From: Bremia lactucae
Taxonomy: Eukaryota > Oomycota > Peronosporomycetes > Peronosporales > Peronosporaceae
Direction: 5' to 3'
Length of the DNA stretch: 64,000 nucleotides
Assembly (NCBI RefSeq): GCF_004359215.1
Contig: NC_090610.1
Location: forward strand, 456,365-520,364
The position numbers were made by a program, and so were the translations under genes. Under the pieces are notes generated by a model. It was not told the origin of the DNA and made no database searches. It saw nothing but the letters and a program-made list of their open reading frames with translations. Below are positions 22,501 through 33,083 of the stretch, piece by piece (within the stretch, counting starts at the first letter, position 1; each line of letters opens with the position of its first letter).

Positions 22501-22895
22501 TATATCGGCCCGTTCTGTGAACTACACAGAAACCTGTAGTCAAAAAATGAATCGGGGTACCTTTGGGAATGAGTTCCAAGAAATAAACTGAGACATTAAA
22601 TGTCTTAGTAAACAGCGGATGAAGTGTGGCGCTTATACACTTGATCTGAAAGCTCATGAAGCAAAATGACCACTGCCTCGTGGACAAGTTTTAGCGAGCG
22701 ACAGATTCTTTGCGGACATGTTCAAGCCTTTTTCGCAACATAGCAACCATGTCACCACAGTTGGTGTGATCTGAAGTGCAATATATGGGGCGATGTCCAA
22801 TTACAATAAGCCATGGTGTCTGCTCTCGATTCGCATTTGCCCTAGCCAGGGTTTGCTAAAGCCGAGCTTCTTAAGGATCGCTTGGCAGCGGGCCA
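22501..22895 (+). pseudogene. pol: Gyp1 RT N-terminal fragment joined to integrase
   Basis: Immediately after the integrase end the plus strand switches to linker/RT-start sequence: GAGTTCCAAGAAATAAACTG (linker), ACACTTGATCTGAAAGC, then PLPRGQVLASDRFFADMFK (22665-22725). It runs to CGCTTGGCAGCGGGCCA, where LTR-c inserts at 22896. A scrap of a second Gyp1 copy fused to copy B. Confidence 0.6.
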
Positions 22896-23361
22896 TGTAA
22901 CGGGGTGTCCCGTTTCATAAGTATTATTTCATATATGAAGAAATAATTAAAGGATAACAAAATTATTATTTTTACTAATTTTGACTTAAATAGTTTCAAT
23001 ATTACTTTGGAGATATTGATGCGAAAAGACATTACCTCTATTGATTGGTTGATTTAAGTCAAATCAATCCCGCCAATTGTTATAAGACACGATTGTGCGG
23101 TGTGCAAGGAGGGCCATACTTTGTCAATTATTAGTATAACAAGTTCAGTAGTAGATAGAAGATCTATTACATAGGAAACTAAATATATTGAAACTGTTTT
23201 ACTTTTCTCTATTCTAAAGCCGTAGTCGAGACCTTTAAGTTTAAGACCCTTAGCTTTATAAGAAACCTTTCTCTATAGCTTTGTGTACGTGAAGTTTCGA
23301 GGCACTAACCTACACTATAATCAATGTACTGATCATTACTAGTGAAGGGTGCCCCGTTACA
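22896..23361 (+). repeat. LTR-c, complete
   Basis: 466 bp from TGTAACGGGG to GCCCCGTTACA, with the palindromic ends typical of Gyp1 LTRs. It carries the internal LTR-c blocks GATTGGTTGATTTAAGT, GTGCAAGGAGGGCCATAC and GTACGTGAAGTTTCGAGGCA. It splits a Gyp1 RT at AGCGGGCCA. No convincing target-site duplication is visible. Confidence 0.85.
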
Positions 23362-23368
23362 CGCTGGG

Positions 23369-23570
23369 TGCACCAAAGTACCAAAAGAGGATCTAAAGAC
23401 GACTCTAAAGGAATAATTGTTAATTTTGAGATATAGCGGGATATTGAAAGTGTTTGATGGTGTCAATTTTAATCTAAGATTTTTATTAAATTTAAAACAG
23501 ACGGGGAGTGTGTGTGGCAATACCAAAAAGAATGTGTGCACATACCGGTTCCCACAATTTTTAATTTTAA
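23369..23570 (+). repeat. R1 non-coding repeat, copy 3
   Basis: Full order of R1 motifs: GGAATAATTGTTAATTTT, ATATAGCGGGAT, TTTAATCT, GTGTGTGGCAATACC, ACCGGTTCCCA. It is followed by about 70 bp of LTR-c (CAAATTTGGTAATATCAAAG) up to 23640. Confidence 0.6.
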
Positions 23571-23640
23571 AATTTTACTTAATAAATCCAATATTGGCAA
23601 ATTTGGTAATATCAAAGCAACAAGACAGCAGTTCTATTGA

Positions 23641-24360
23641 TCTCGCGTCTCTATCCAGATGCGCGATGCGATTGACGTTTTGCAATCGATTTACAAGCGC
23701 CAGGGGCGCGTGTTTTCCGATGAACCTTTTGATCCATCGGATGGGTCTCGTCATACTGACGGACGAGGCCCTCAACGTCAACTATCAGCTGGGAACCTCG
23801 TTCCATGTCATGTGAAGGTGGATAACCGCGCCAGTGGACAAGAGAACTCGTTCGCTGCCCCTTTATATCATGGTGGTTTAAAAAAATACATTCCACAAGG
23901 AAACGTTGACCACCGTTGGAATACACCAATGGTTGTGGCGGAGGAGAGAGAATTATGTCCGACCCATGTGTCGGACCTAGAGTCGTAAATCGACAGACTC
24001 GATCACTTCCTCCATGATTTGGAGGAGAAACTTGATCAAGAGCGCGGTTAGGGTCGGTCCTTAGAGCAGACGGTGCAGGCTCATCATATCGAACGGTTGG
24101 AAGACCGTACGAAGAGTGCGTTCTCCATGTTGGAGTATTAATGGAATTATCACGCTCTTCGTGATGAGCTGTCTTCCGCTCATCGCGGTTTCGAGGATCA
24201 CGGACCCGGCATGGGGACCTCCAGATTTAAGATGAGAATCTGGTTTGGGACCACAAGAATCTTTAGGGATTCTTGAAAAGAGTGGTCAGATCCGTCTTCG
24301 GAAGAAACCGCGTAATGATGGTACGGGCGGAGCCGACCAACATAAATGTAGGATGCGTTC
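23641..24360 (+). pseudogene. Gyp1 antisense ORF (aORF1), truncated copy
   Basis: C-terminal part of aORF1: MRDAIDVLQSIYKRQGRVF, QSAGN-type QLSAGNLVPCHVKVDNRAS, then HFLHDLEEKLDQERG, RSLEQTVQAHHIERLEDRTK, SAFSMLEY and LRDELSSAHRGFEDH, the coiled coil. This copy keeps the frame at RTKSAFSMLEY that both big-repeat arms have lost by one inserted G. The N-terminal two thirds are missing. It lies antisense to the chromodomain and integrase tail of Gyp1 copy C. Confidence 0.7.
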
Positions 24361-24420
24361 GCATCCTACGTGACAATTCTATTGTGTACGCATTGCCTCT
24401 GCGATGCAGTACATGGAAGG
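23651..24420 (-). pseudogene. pol: Gyp1 copy C: chromodomain and integrase tail
   Basis: The minus strand at 23929-23651 reads GGQRFLVECIFLNHHDIKGQ, SLVHWRGYPPSHD and SQLIVDVEGLVRQYDETHP, a near-complete chromodomain. Between it and the integrase C-terminus (about 24420) lies the acidic linker that is antisense to the aORF1 coiled coil. Confidence 0.8.
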
Positions 24421-25690
24421 CCCAATGAACTTGGGTAGTAGTTTACTGCTACCCACATTAGTGACTACACGCTTAGGTAAGTTTACCGTAGAGAGTAGTA
24501 CTAGGTCATAACTTTAAATGAAAGAACGTTTGCTCTTTCATGTTTGTCTGCTTTCCGTTTCTGACGGTCGACTGCGTTAGCATTGGAATCCTGTACAAAA
24601 CGGATTACTGATTCTCGAGTCAGTAGAAATTTTTCTGTTGACTCATTTGTTTTGTCTTTTTTGGTGCGCTTTGTGCGCACTGCCCTGAGGTATTTCTAAT
24701 TTTCGATGTCGATTGCTTCGACATCACTCGCGTCGTTGGTAATTTCGACGCGTGATGAGCATGAGCCAGAAATGGTTCTGCTCGTGCGAGTCCCCCCCCA
24801 CCTTAAGCTAGAGAATTCCTCTGATTGGGTGGGTATGCGTGGATGGCGTAAGCCATTCACGAAGAACAATGTAAGCTTTGTAGACGCATCCACCGAATTG
24901 TTGATGGCGAATTCGACCATGGGTAAAAACTCGCTCCAATTCGGATACGATTAGACGTAACCTCGAAGTATCTCTTCGAGGACGCGATTTACGCGTTCCG
25001 TCTGACCATCTGTCTCTAGATGATCATAAGTTTACATAGTCAGCCGTGTTCCGAAAGATCAGAACACAGATTGCCAAAACTCCGCCGTGAACCGTGGTTT
25101 TCTATCCGAGACCAATTCACGGGGTAAACTGTGGAGTTTGATTACCGTGTCGATAAAGACGCGGGCACAGCCCGGAGCCGTGATCGACTCTGAAACTGCA
25201 GCAAGATGTACCATCTTGCTGAATCGGTCTACAAAAACAAGGATTCCATTAGTTTTGTGATCGTCTTCGGGAATTTTGAAGACGAAGCCTATAGATACGG
25301 ACTGCCAACATTCTGCCGGAAGTAGTTTAGGTTGGAGAGGTGTACGGGATGAAGGGCTAGGCTTCACCCGTTGTCATACCTGGCAAGCACGAATGTACTT
25401 GAGCACGAACCGATACTGGCGAAGCCAGTAAAAGTGCGACTTACTGTAAGATAAGTTTTCTCACGTCCTCGATGCCCACTTGATGGTGCATCGTGACACT
25501 CAGACATGATGCGCAAGCGCAAATCATTGTGAGTTGGGACGACGACACGTGGAGTGTCGCCGGCAACGGCTGTGTAATACAATAAGCCGTTGTGTGTTGT
25601 GTATCGACCGAATGACGATCGATATAAAGAAGCCGGTAAATCTTTAAAGATTTATCGATGGATTTATCAGATGATCCATTCAACGCAGAA
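24421..25690 (-). pseudogene. pol: Gyp1 copy C: integrase
   Basis: Minus strand: zinc-binding half HNDLRLRIMSECHDAPSSGH (25530s) with VLARYDN; core with SIGFVFKIPEDDHKTNGILV and FVDRFSKMVHLAAVSESITA (25300-25180), then LVSDRKPRFTAEFWQSVF (25110-25059). After a shift come MVEFAINNSVDASTKLTLFF and NGLRHPRIPTQ (24920-24850). Catalytic D and D are readable; the E-containing block (TDGQTER) is in another frame. Confidence 0.85.
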
Positions 25691-26250
25691 GGTTCTAATC
25701 TTCTGCGTAGGCAAACAAGGTTGATGTCGGAACACTTGAAATAAGTGTTGCTACAGTGGAATTTTTTTCACTGTTTGAATGCGCCCCCGCTCGAAATCAG
25801 GACGGCATCAGCGACTACATTAAGTCGTCCTGGTTTATATATCACGGAAAATTATACTCCGCGAAGAAGGATAGCCACCTCGCCATTCTTTGCGATAGAT
25901 GTGGCTGTTTACGGCCGTGCATAATGACGCATGGTCCGTGTATACGATGAACGGTCTATCTCCGAGAAGAAAGACCCTAAACTTAGCCAGTGCATATTTC
26001 ATGGCAAGGAGTTCCTTGTCATGCACTGAATAATTGCGTTCAGCTGGTTGCAGTGACGCGATTGGTAACAGACGACGCAATCCGCGCCGTCTGTATCATA
26101 TTGCATTAACACACAGTCGATTTCGAAATCGCTGGCGTCACAGACCACATGGAATGGTCTGTCTTGATCTGCAATCGCCAAAATGGGCGATTGCATCAAG
26201 ATTGCTTGATACCTTCAAAGGAACGCTGACAATCAGCGTTCCATAACCAT
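25691..26250 (-). pseudogene. pol: Gyp1 copy C: RNase H
   Basis: Minus strand: FHVVCDASDFEIDCVLMQYD (26150s, catalytic Asp present), LQPAERNYSVHDKELLAMKY and FIVYTDHASL (26050-25910), then VNSHIYRKEWRGGYPSSRSI out of frame. Catalytic D, E and D are all readable though not in one frame. Confidence 0.85.
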
Positions 26251-27240
26251 TTCTCGTCTTTTTTTAAAGAAACGAGAGAGATGAACTGTCATCTCGGCAT
26301 AATTGCGTGAGTACTTGTGCAAGTACGCCGCTAGCCCAAGAAACGAGAGAGAACTCTTATCTCGGCACTAGTGCAAGTACGCCGCTAGCCCAAGAAACAA
26401 GAAACTTTCTAGGTCCCTAGAGATCGACTGAAACTCGCCAGTTAATAATTTCCTTGATCTTTTCGGGATCAGGGCGCACGCCGTGTTTACCGACGATGCA
26501 CCCATAAAGTGGTATTTCGCTTGCAGCGAATATTCACTTCTTGAGATTTGCAAAGAACTTATGCTTTCGCATAAGTGTGAGAACCTGACGAAGGTGAGTT
26601 TTATGAACTTCCACGTCCGTCTTACCGTCCATGGCCCGGCTATGGACGAATACATCTTCAAAATAACTCGGTGCGAATTCTAGCACCGGTCTCAACAGAT
26701 TCGTTACGCATCTGTTGAGTGTTGCAGGGGCGTTACTAAGCCCCTGTGGTATTACTAGCCATTTCCAAAGCATCTTGCTGGGAGTGCTCACTGCCGTGTA
26801 CGTGATGTCCCGTTCACGCATAAGGATCTGATAAAATGCATCCATCAGATCCATAGACGAAAAGATGGTACCTGTAGTCATACCATCTATGATTACGTCT
26901 TTTCTAGGTATCGGCGTTTGAGCCAGTGCCGTTGCAGCATTCAATTTATTGAATGCGTGCACTATCCGCCACCCTCCTGTGGCCTTTGCACACAGAAGGT
27001 TGGAGAGCTATTTAGAAAAGTTGATTCCCTCACATGGCCCGCTTTTGCCCGATCGATCAAGAATTTACGATCGCAAGTACTTGTTCACGAGGCAGTGACC
27101 ACTGCTTCATGACACAGTACTTCGAGCCCGGTTTGAGCTCAATCTCATGACGAGTGTCTTTATCCTTAGGCAACTCACATGGAACTGTTTTAGGGAATAC
27201 ATACCTGAATTCAATTAAATTCTTGTATAAAGGATTTGTC
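26251..27240 (-). pseudogene. pol: Gyp1 copy C: reverse transcriptase
   Basis: Longest clean Gyp1 RT stretch: 26962-26534 on the minus strand, with FNKLNAATALAQTPIPRKDV, SSMDLMDAFYQILMRERD, LWKWLVIPQGLSNAPATLNR and PSYFEDVFVHSRAM. The YXDD box is mutated to YFED, so the polymerase would be dead even in frame. The N-lobe (27140-26990) is frameshifted. Confidence 0.85.
26268..26397. repeat. Local tandem duplication inside RT
   Basis: AAACGAGAGAGA...CAAGTACGCCGCTAGCCCAAG occurs at 26266-26339 and again, shortened, at 26340-26396, duplicating the GLAAYLHKYSR region of Gyp1 RT. Confidence 0.75.
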
Positions 27241-28330
27241 TTAAGTGACCCCAGGATTGAGTAGTATTTCTCTCAATCCGAGTTTTCACATCGAGGACAC
27301 TTTCGTCCATCGATGAGCTGCTGAGAACCTGTTCGTTCTCTGCAAAAATTACCGCTGACCGAATATCGGTTACGTATTCGTCCTCTGTGACGAGTACGCA
27401 GATTCTGCCACGATGCATATCTCTTAAGAACTGCTTGGGTTCTAGGGCTGGTAGTTGAGTTATCTCCGAAGTCAACTTCGGAGGCGCATACAGATCAAGA
27501 GTATAAGCGCCTACTCTTGATCTGTCATTAACCTAAACATTCAATGTCTAGGTTTCTTCCTGGAATTTATCCACAGGCTGCCGAGGGATCAATCCCTCGG
27601 GATTCTGAGCTTTAGTCACTTCAGCATTAACTATTGTACGTGAAGACTTATTCCCTCAACGTCTTCCGACTGTGATTGCGCTATCACAGTCGGTTCCTTA
27701 CGGTCGACTCTCTACTCGACCTTGGATCATCGTGTTGTCTCTTTTGGGCAACCGGTATCTCCTTGAATGTCGCCCGCTAGGCGTACATTCATGTCTCAAT
27801 CCACTCGACTTTTTCGAGTGGTGGACCTTCGGCGCTGCCTGTGCATTAACACAGCCGCCGGCAGCTGACTCCACATTGTGATCAGTAATCACACTGTGAT
27901 CTTGTGCAGTCGTACTAATGGCCATCGCACTCACTCGTAGTACATCCACACGCTTGTGAACGCTCCAAGACGTTCATCAGATGGCCATCCGATAAATAAG
28001 TGGCAGGCATCTTTACGGATCCATGCTGCCAGCTGATTCTTGGCTCATATTTTCTGAGCCAAGGTAGACCTAGGATGACATCAAATTTGTCATCCAAATC
28101 CAGTTCGATGAAATCATCATCATACTGTAAATCTCTTAACGTGTAGTGAAATTTTACTACGCGTTCATTACTGTTATCGATGCGCCTGTCGCTAGACGCA
28201 CCGTCATCCTCGTTGGAGGGATGTCGCGCTCAATATATTTGAGCCTACTACCCTCTAGTGTCTGGCGACGAATCAAGTTATTCCGCTCCGCAGTCCACTA
28301 GGGCTCTAAGTGACAAATCGTGTCACTTTT
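27241..28330 (-). pseudogene. pol: Gyp1 copy C: linker and protease
   Basis: Minus strand: protease with YIERDIPPTRMTVRLATGAS (28230s) and DDKFDVILGLPWLRKYEPRI (28097-28040). Then HLMNVLERSQACGCTTSECD, the acidic/His-rich linker (27949-27698), LEPKQFLRDMHRGRICVLVT and SSMDESVLDVKTRIER (27400-27290). The active-site region after VDCGA is frameshifted. Confidence 0.8.
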
Positions 28331-28960
28331 AATTTCTAGGTGATGAGGGATACCTCATCACCAGATGCAGAGACACATAATGATTGTGTGTCTGGAGCAA
28401 CTTTCGTCAAGAGATTTGCAAATTCTCTTGAGGTTGCTGGATCAGTAGGGCGTTGCGCCCCTACTGACCCGACCGTTTTTTGGTGGTCCGCCTCGCTGTT
28501 GCGATTTCGCAACAACGTCGGACCCGCGACCGTTGCCCTTTTTGGCATTCGGACCATTATTACGTTCAGAACCTCTCGGTACTGGGCGTGCGGCACTGCA
28601 CTCATGAGCGTAGTGTCCTAATTTTTGACAGCGATTGCATTTCTGCAATCGCTTATTGCTCGAAAAGCGAGGTCTTTCGCTTTTGACATAAAAGAGTTCC
28701 ATCGGTTCTGGACCTCCCAGCTCGTGTCGTCTTGGAATACGATATGATGACGAGCTAGCTTGAGCCTGTCTCAAGCTAAAGTCATCCTGTTCCGCAACGG
28801 ATATTGCTTCTTGAAGCGTATCCAGTTCCAAGCGGAACAGGTGGGTCTCTTTGGGACCATCCGTAAGACCTTGCATGAACACCGTAATCAATGTGTTTTC
28901 ATGAACTGGGTTGTTCGTGATACAACTCGCTAAGAGTCGTACGTGCTGAAAATAAGCGTG
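28331..28960 (-). pseudogene. gag: Gyp1 copy C: gag C-terminal half with CCHC knuckle
   Basis: Open from 28955 to 28442: VFMQGLTDGPKETHLFRLEL, ISVAEQDDFSLRQAQ, then the zinc knuckle CNRCQKLGHYAHEC (28639-28598) and a basic tail (GSERNNGPNAKKGNGRGSD). This is the end of a Gypsy capsid plus a CCHC nucleocapsid that binds RNA. The open frame extends upstream into R1 sequence, which is not gag, so the N-terminus is truncated at about 28960. Confidence 0.85.
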
Positions 28961-28984
28961 AACGTTAAAATAAATATAGAAGTA

Positions 28985-29225
28985 CAATATTATTAGGGAA
29001 CCGGTAAAGGCACACATCCCTTTTGGTATAGCCACACCAGGTTTGATTTAATTACATAAAAACTACAGATTAAAAATGACAACATAAAACATTTTCATCA
29101 TTCCGCTATATCGAAAAATTAACAATTATTCCTTTGGAGTCGTCGTTAAATGCCCTTTTGGACTTTGGTACCCCCCCCCCAAATTACATTTTGGGAACCG
29201 ACATAGTCACACCCCTTAATTTTTT
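28985..29225 (-). repeat. R1 non-coding repeat, copy 4
   Basis: Reverse-complement R1 with GGGAACCGGTAAAGGCACAC at one end and GGGAACCGACATAGTCACAC at the other. It contains a C10 run at 29170. Confidence 0.65.
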
Positions 29226-29239
29226 ATTTCTGTATTTAT

Positions 29240-29570
29240 GAGAGTAAGCAATTTGTTGATAACTAAAATTCATTGATATACCTTTATGCAGGCCTTCCCA
29301 GCTTCAGTAGCTACCAAAGATTAACTTTAAGGCTTTAGAATAGAGAAAAGTAAAACTGCATTAATATATTAAGTTCCTACGTAACGATCTTCTATCTTCT
29401 ACTAATTATAAAATATTAATTATCAATTAGAATGGCGCCTAGTTGCGCGCCGCACAATCGTGTCTTATAACGATTGGAGGGGTTGATATAAACTTAAATC
29501 AACTAATCGATAGAACTAATGTCTGATTACGTCAATATTACCAAATTTGGTAACATTGGGAATATTAAGT
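29240..29570 (-). repeat. LTR-c fragment, inverted
   Basis: Reverse complement of the LTR-c core: AGCTACCAAAGATTAACTT, AACGATCTTCTATCTTCTAC, GCACAATCGTGTCTTATAAC, CAATATTACCAAATTTGGTA. Neither LTR terminus is present. 29571-29726 is AT-rich with nothing recognised. Confidence 0.65.
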
Positions 29571-29726
29571 CAAAATTATAAAGATAACAATTTTGTACTT
29601 CTTTATTTATTTATTTCTCATAGAAATAATATTAATTATTCCTTTTATCGGATCTCATCAGAACTTTCCCCGTTTCACATCGGTCGTTCAGTTGCAAGAA
29701 CCAAAGACCTATCCATAGCCAAATCT

Positions 29727-30003
29727 TTACAATCCTATGAAGCATTTGTCAACCTGTAAATGGCTGGCTTTACCATTCACATCACCAGCTGTCGACTTCA
29801 TTGCGAGATTGTGTGCAAAGGTGAGCAGTTGCGAGGCGACAAATCCAATGCCTGCAAAGCTGAACGATGCTATCCATGCAGCGGTATGCTGTGCACTTTC
29901 CATTGTCCTGCAATCGAGAGTCCACTGTTGAGCGTCGCGTGGCTTGGATGTCACATAGATTCCAATTAAAGTGTTTGTAAAAAACGAGCAGAAGCTAATC
30001 TAA
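29727..30003 (-). pseudogene. Possible membrane-protein exon or remnant
   Basis: The minus strand is open from 30003 to the stop at 29727 (about 92 codons). It has two hydrophobic stretches, ISFCSFFTNTLIGIYV and TAAWIASFSFAGIGFVASQL, separated by a Cys-containing polar loop, which suggests two membrane spans of a small multi-span protein. TTCTTTAG just before 30003 could be a splice acceptor. I do not recognise the family. The codons look host-like, unlike the retroelements. It could be the last exon of a gene whose front was lost to the ZIP promoter region, or chance. Confidence 0.35.
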
Positions 30004-30112
30004 AGAAGATCAATTGGATGGTGATTGATAGTCTCTACCTGGAATAGAACCGACGAGGCAATACGTCAAGCGACATGTGGTTGCAACGTCCCAAATAAAC
30101 GTGCAACAACTA

Positions 30113-30131
30113 TCATTACTAAATTTCAGTT
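30113..30131 (+). promoter_or_regulatory. Oomycete-type initiator (Inr + flanking region)
   Basis: TCATTACTAAATTTCAGTT, 34-52 nt before the ZIP start codon, closely fits the oomycete core promoter (TCAYT followed within a few bases by CAWTTT; here AAATTT). The position fits the short 5' leaders usual in these organisms. No TATA box in a suitable place. Confidence 0.6.
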
Positions 30132-30164
30132 CTCCGCTTTCTGCTGGACTACCCACCCGACATC

Positions 30165-31154
30165 ATGGGTGAAGAAATGTGCTGCGGTTGTACAAGTCTG
30201 AACGCGGACGATGAGTACGACATGGGAATGCACGTTGCTGCCATTTTTATTGTTTTCATCGTGGCTGGAACTGGCTCGATGGTCCCCATTATTTCGCGAA
30301 TGATTCCGCAGAGCAAGGCCAACTCGGTTATCATGGAGTCTGTCAGTGCCTTCTCGTATGGTGTTGTCGTAGCCACGGCTCTCATCCATATGATCTCTGA
30401 AGGAATTGAGAAGCTCAGCAGCGAGTGTCTTGGTCCCATTGTCGAAGAATACGAAAGCTGGGGTCTCGCCATCGTGATGATCACGCTTCTCATTATGCAC
30501 TTGATTGAATGTGAAAGCACAGTCTTTTTTGGTGATGAGGGCTCCGCGCATGGACACGGTCCATCCAACGGTGAGGATACTGTCATTTTGGGTGAAAATT
30601 TACCATCTCCCCACTCGGTTAATCACCCGTATCAGAAAAAATCGATGGACGAAGGAGACGGTAGCTCAAAACTCAGTCGTAAAATCGCAACGCTCATTTT
30701 TGAGGCCGGGGTCATTTTTCATTCAGTCATTATTGGAGTCAATTTAGGCGTGGCCTCAGGGCCGGGATTTAAGACTCTTTTGGCAGCTTTGAGTTTCCAC
30801 CAGTTTTTTGAAGGCATCGCTATTGGTTCATCCGCTTTGAAAACGGTTGAGAGTAAAAGCAAGCTGTTGACGGTCAATTTTGCATTTGCCCTCACCACCC
30901 CTGCAGGATTGGGGTTTGGTATCCTAGTCCGAAATTCGTACTCGAAATCGTCCACGACTGCACTTTGGGTGGAAGGTGTTTTGGCTTGTGTTGCTGGTGG
31001 AATTTTGCTCTATACGGGCATTGTGGAGCTATTGACCTATAACATGACCACAAACGGGCAATTTATGTCCCGCCCGACGGCTCAGCGCTTTACACTGTAT
31101 TTTTCAATGTGGGCGGGTGCAGGTGTGATGGCGCTACTTGGGAAGTGGGCCTGA
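30165..31154 (+). CDS. ZIP-family zinc/iron transporter
   Basis: The only intact gene in the window: 329 codons, no intron, ATG at 30165, TGA at 31152. ZIP proteins carry Zn2+ (or Fe2+, Mn2+) into the cytosol across the plasma or an organelle membrane. Eight hydrophobic spans are visible at about residues 22-44, 58-78, 99-115, 173-197, 203-223, 234-256, 266-290 and 308-328. Span 4 has the signature HSVIIGVNLG (186-195) and span 5 has HQFFEG (212-217), which form the metal site; span 2 has ALIHM. The loop between spans 3 and 4 (116-172) is acidic with few His (AHGHG), shorter in His than in many ZIPs. Two Cys pairs sit at the N-terminus. An oomycete initiator lies just upstream. Metal and membrane cannot be told from sequence. 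Confidence 0.95.
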   Translation: MGEEMCCGCTSLNADDEYDMGMHVAAIFIVFIVAGTGSMVPIISRMIPQSKANSVIMESVSAFSYGVVVATALIHMISEGIEKLSSECLGPIVEEYESWGLAIVMITLLIMHLIECESTVFFGDEGSAHGHGPSNGEDTVILGENLPSPHSVNHPYQKKSMDEGDGSSKLSRKIATLIFEAGVIFHSVIIGVNLGVASGPGFKTLLAALSFHQFFEGIAIGSSALKTVESKSKLLTVNFAFALTTPAGLGFGILVRNSYSKSSTTALWVEGVLACVAGGILLYTGIVELLTYNMTTNGQFMSRPTAQRFTLYFSMWAGAGVMALLGKWA

Positions 31155-31440
31155 TAAGTAGTACTGCCGAAGGAGAAATGCGTAAATCTGTTTCACTAAT
31201 ATATATTGTTCGGTGATAACTTCCATTCCAAGTTTTTACTATACATGTGGAGTTCAATGCAAAGCATGAGACGATGACACTCATGAGATCCCTTCGCACT
31301 CACTCTAAGCTTATGTCGAGCGCCCGTAATTGCAGTTTCACTATCCCGCTGACTCATTTTGTCTTTAGCATATCCAGTTACTTAACTTGCTACAATCAAA
31401 TAGTTAAATTAATGGACGCAAAAGGCATCTTTTGAGGGGT
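31155..31440. other. ZIP 3' flank
   Basis: Non-coding. No recognisable repeat and no clear polyadenylation signal beyond general AT richness. Confidence 0.4.
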
Positions 31441-31940
31441 CGGGCTTGGAATATCCATACTGTCAGCGACAATGCCAGAGCTCATGATTGCAGCAGTAGC
31501 ATGTGAATTTATTACATTTGATAGCAACGCCAGTCTGTCCGGCATGGCCCCCTTAAACTCATCCACCTACCACGCGAATACCATAGGTTGAGTCAGTGTC
31601 GAATTTATTGAATACTATTTTTAGTTGGCCAGTGCTGCGCCAAACCTGACCTCAAATCAGAACCTAATTGATTGGTTGAGCGAAGAGTTGCGGGAACAAC
31701 GTCACGATAAAGCTTCTTTAGTGGAAACTTGTTGGCGTCAAGCTATCAACGAATGTGGCAACTACATAGAATATTTTTGATTGACAGGCTCCGCAATCTG
31801 AACACGTCAGCTCATGGATGGTTGCCAGCTCGCCGAGCAGGTAGTCGACGTGGTCCAGACGGATATTCTTTTTGGATCCTCCTCACTTGTTGGAGCTCCC
31901 GCTCCAGACACAAGTGCCTTCGCTACTTGACACGCTACAT
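31441..31940 (+). pseudogene. Possible decayed host gene
   Basis: One plus-strand frame is open in pieces: SATMPELMIAAVACEFITFD, then (after GTTGAG...TTTTTAG, a possible short intron or simply a stop) LASAAPNLTSNQNLIDWLSE with ELREQRHDKASLVETC, and QLAEQVVDVVQTDILFGSS. Composition is protein-like and unlike the retroelements, but stops interrupt it and I recognise no family. Nothing seen in 31941-32284. Confidence 0.3.
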
Positions 31941-32284
31941 GCTTGAACCATCAGTTCACATCGAAATGTTCGTATCAGCTGCGCACTTAACGAATTGTTG
32001 TGCATTTTGTGATGTACACCATGCAGTAGTGTGATATGAAACTTTTGAATCCAAAGTTGTTGTGGCAAAGTATGACTTCGCAATAAAATCTCAAAGCGAC
32101 AGTTTCAGCAAAGTAGTGCACTAGCGTGATTAACCTGCTGGTAAATTATTGCTAGCGTAAAGAGTTCAGCAAGAAACACGAAGAAATCACCTTCGATTAT
32201 TTAACTTGTATATTTAGCGTATTGTTCACTCTGCAAACATCTGTGTTTGTCTGAGGAGTATAAACAGGACACAAACTAGCCATG

Positions 32285-32372
32285 CAACGAGATACCTTTT
32301 GATAGTACTGATAACAGTACTAGTCAACCTACACTGATTACAGTGAAGGTGCGGCGCCTCGACTACTTCATG
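32285..32372 (+). repeat. LTR fragment (Gyp1 copy-A type)
   Basis: Matches 7686-7760: ACCTTTTGATAGTACTGATA and GTGAAGGTGCGGCGCCTC. It is cut at CGACTACTTCA by the TGTAACGGGG end of an LTR-a piece, indicating a nested insertion. Confidence 0.6.
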
Positions 32373-32514
32373 TAACGGGGTGCACCGTTTCATGAAATTG
32401 ACACTTATAGGTTGTTAATAAATATATTATCAAAATGGTAGATAATATCTGGAGAATATTACTTTACATAGTAATATCCTAAAAGCTTATCCATTGGTAG
32501 ATATAGACCATTAT
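32373..32514 (-). repeat. LTR-a 3' end fragment, inverted
   Basis: 142 bp that are the reverse complement of the last part of LTR-a (AATGGTCTATAT.., ATTATCTACC, ...CCCCGTTACA), ending exactly at the TG of the full LTR-a at 32515. The two LTR ends are thus head to head. Confidence 0.75.
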
Positions 32515-32964
32515 TGTAACGGGGCACTGCGACTTGTACTGTTTCAGTACAAGTCCACTTCACACTGCTTCAGATGTGAGTGGTGCCTCTCGTTAGGTGA
32601 CGTACACTGTACGTATAGAGGAAGACTTCTCTTAAGACAAGTTAACTTAAGAGGGTAAAATGAAAACTGTATTAATATAGTTAAGTGTCTTGTTAATCTA
32701 TCTTTGTAAATGTTGTCTTAACTATAAACTAATACTAAACATGTAAATGAATTCTTATCTATCTTATCTCGTAACTCTCTTTGATTACTTCTACAGCTGA
32801 TTAGTCTGCGGAATAAATAGACATAATGGTCTATACCTATTTATGGATAAGAATTCAGGAAATTACTATTTAAAGTAATTTCCTCCAAATATTATCTACC
32901 TTTTGGATAATATTAATTAACAATCTTTTATTGTTAATTTCATGTAACGATACACCCCGTTACA
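32515..32964 (-). repeat. LTR-a, complete (3' LTR)
   Basis: 450 bp from TGTAACGGGGCACTG to ACCCCGTTACA. Related to the 418-bp copies at 36978 and 51589. The polypurine tract lies on its right side, so for the sense gag-pol (minus strand) this is the 3' LTR. Confidence 0.85.
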
Positions 32965-32982
32965 TCACCCCTCCCTTAAACG
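32965..32982 (-). promoter_or_regulatory. Polypurine tract of Gyp1
   Basis: On the minus strand CGTTTAAGGGAGGGGTGA abuts the LTR TG. The same tract is present at 37396-37413 and 51571-51588. Confidence 0.7.
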
Positions 32983-33083
32983 ACAATCACTCTGAATGTC
33001 ATTAGGTGGAGTGGTCGCTAAATGACCACTTAATTTTTAAAATGATTTTGATTGGTCAGATCCATCATTTTAAATTCCATCGC

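Noticed and set aside
28985..29035. N-terminal extension of Gyp1 gag with a hydrophobic segment
   Set aside because: Those codons lie in the R1 non-coding repeat that truncates the gag. The open frame is accidental.
30126..30586. 143- and 145-codon frames antisense to the ZIP gene
   Set aside because: They are shadows of the ZIP coding sequence. ZIP motifs and codon pattern support the plus strand only.
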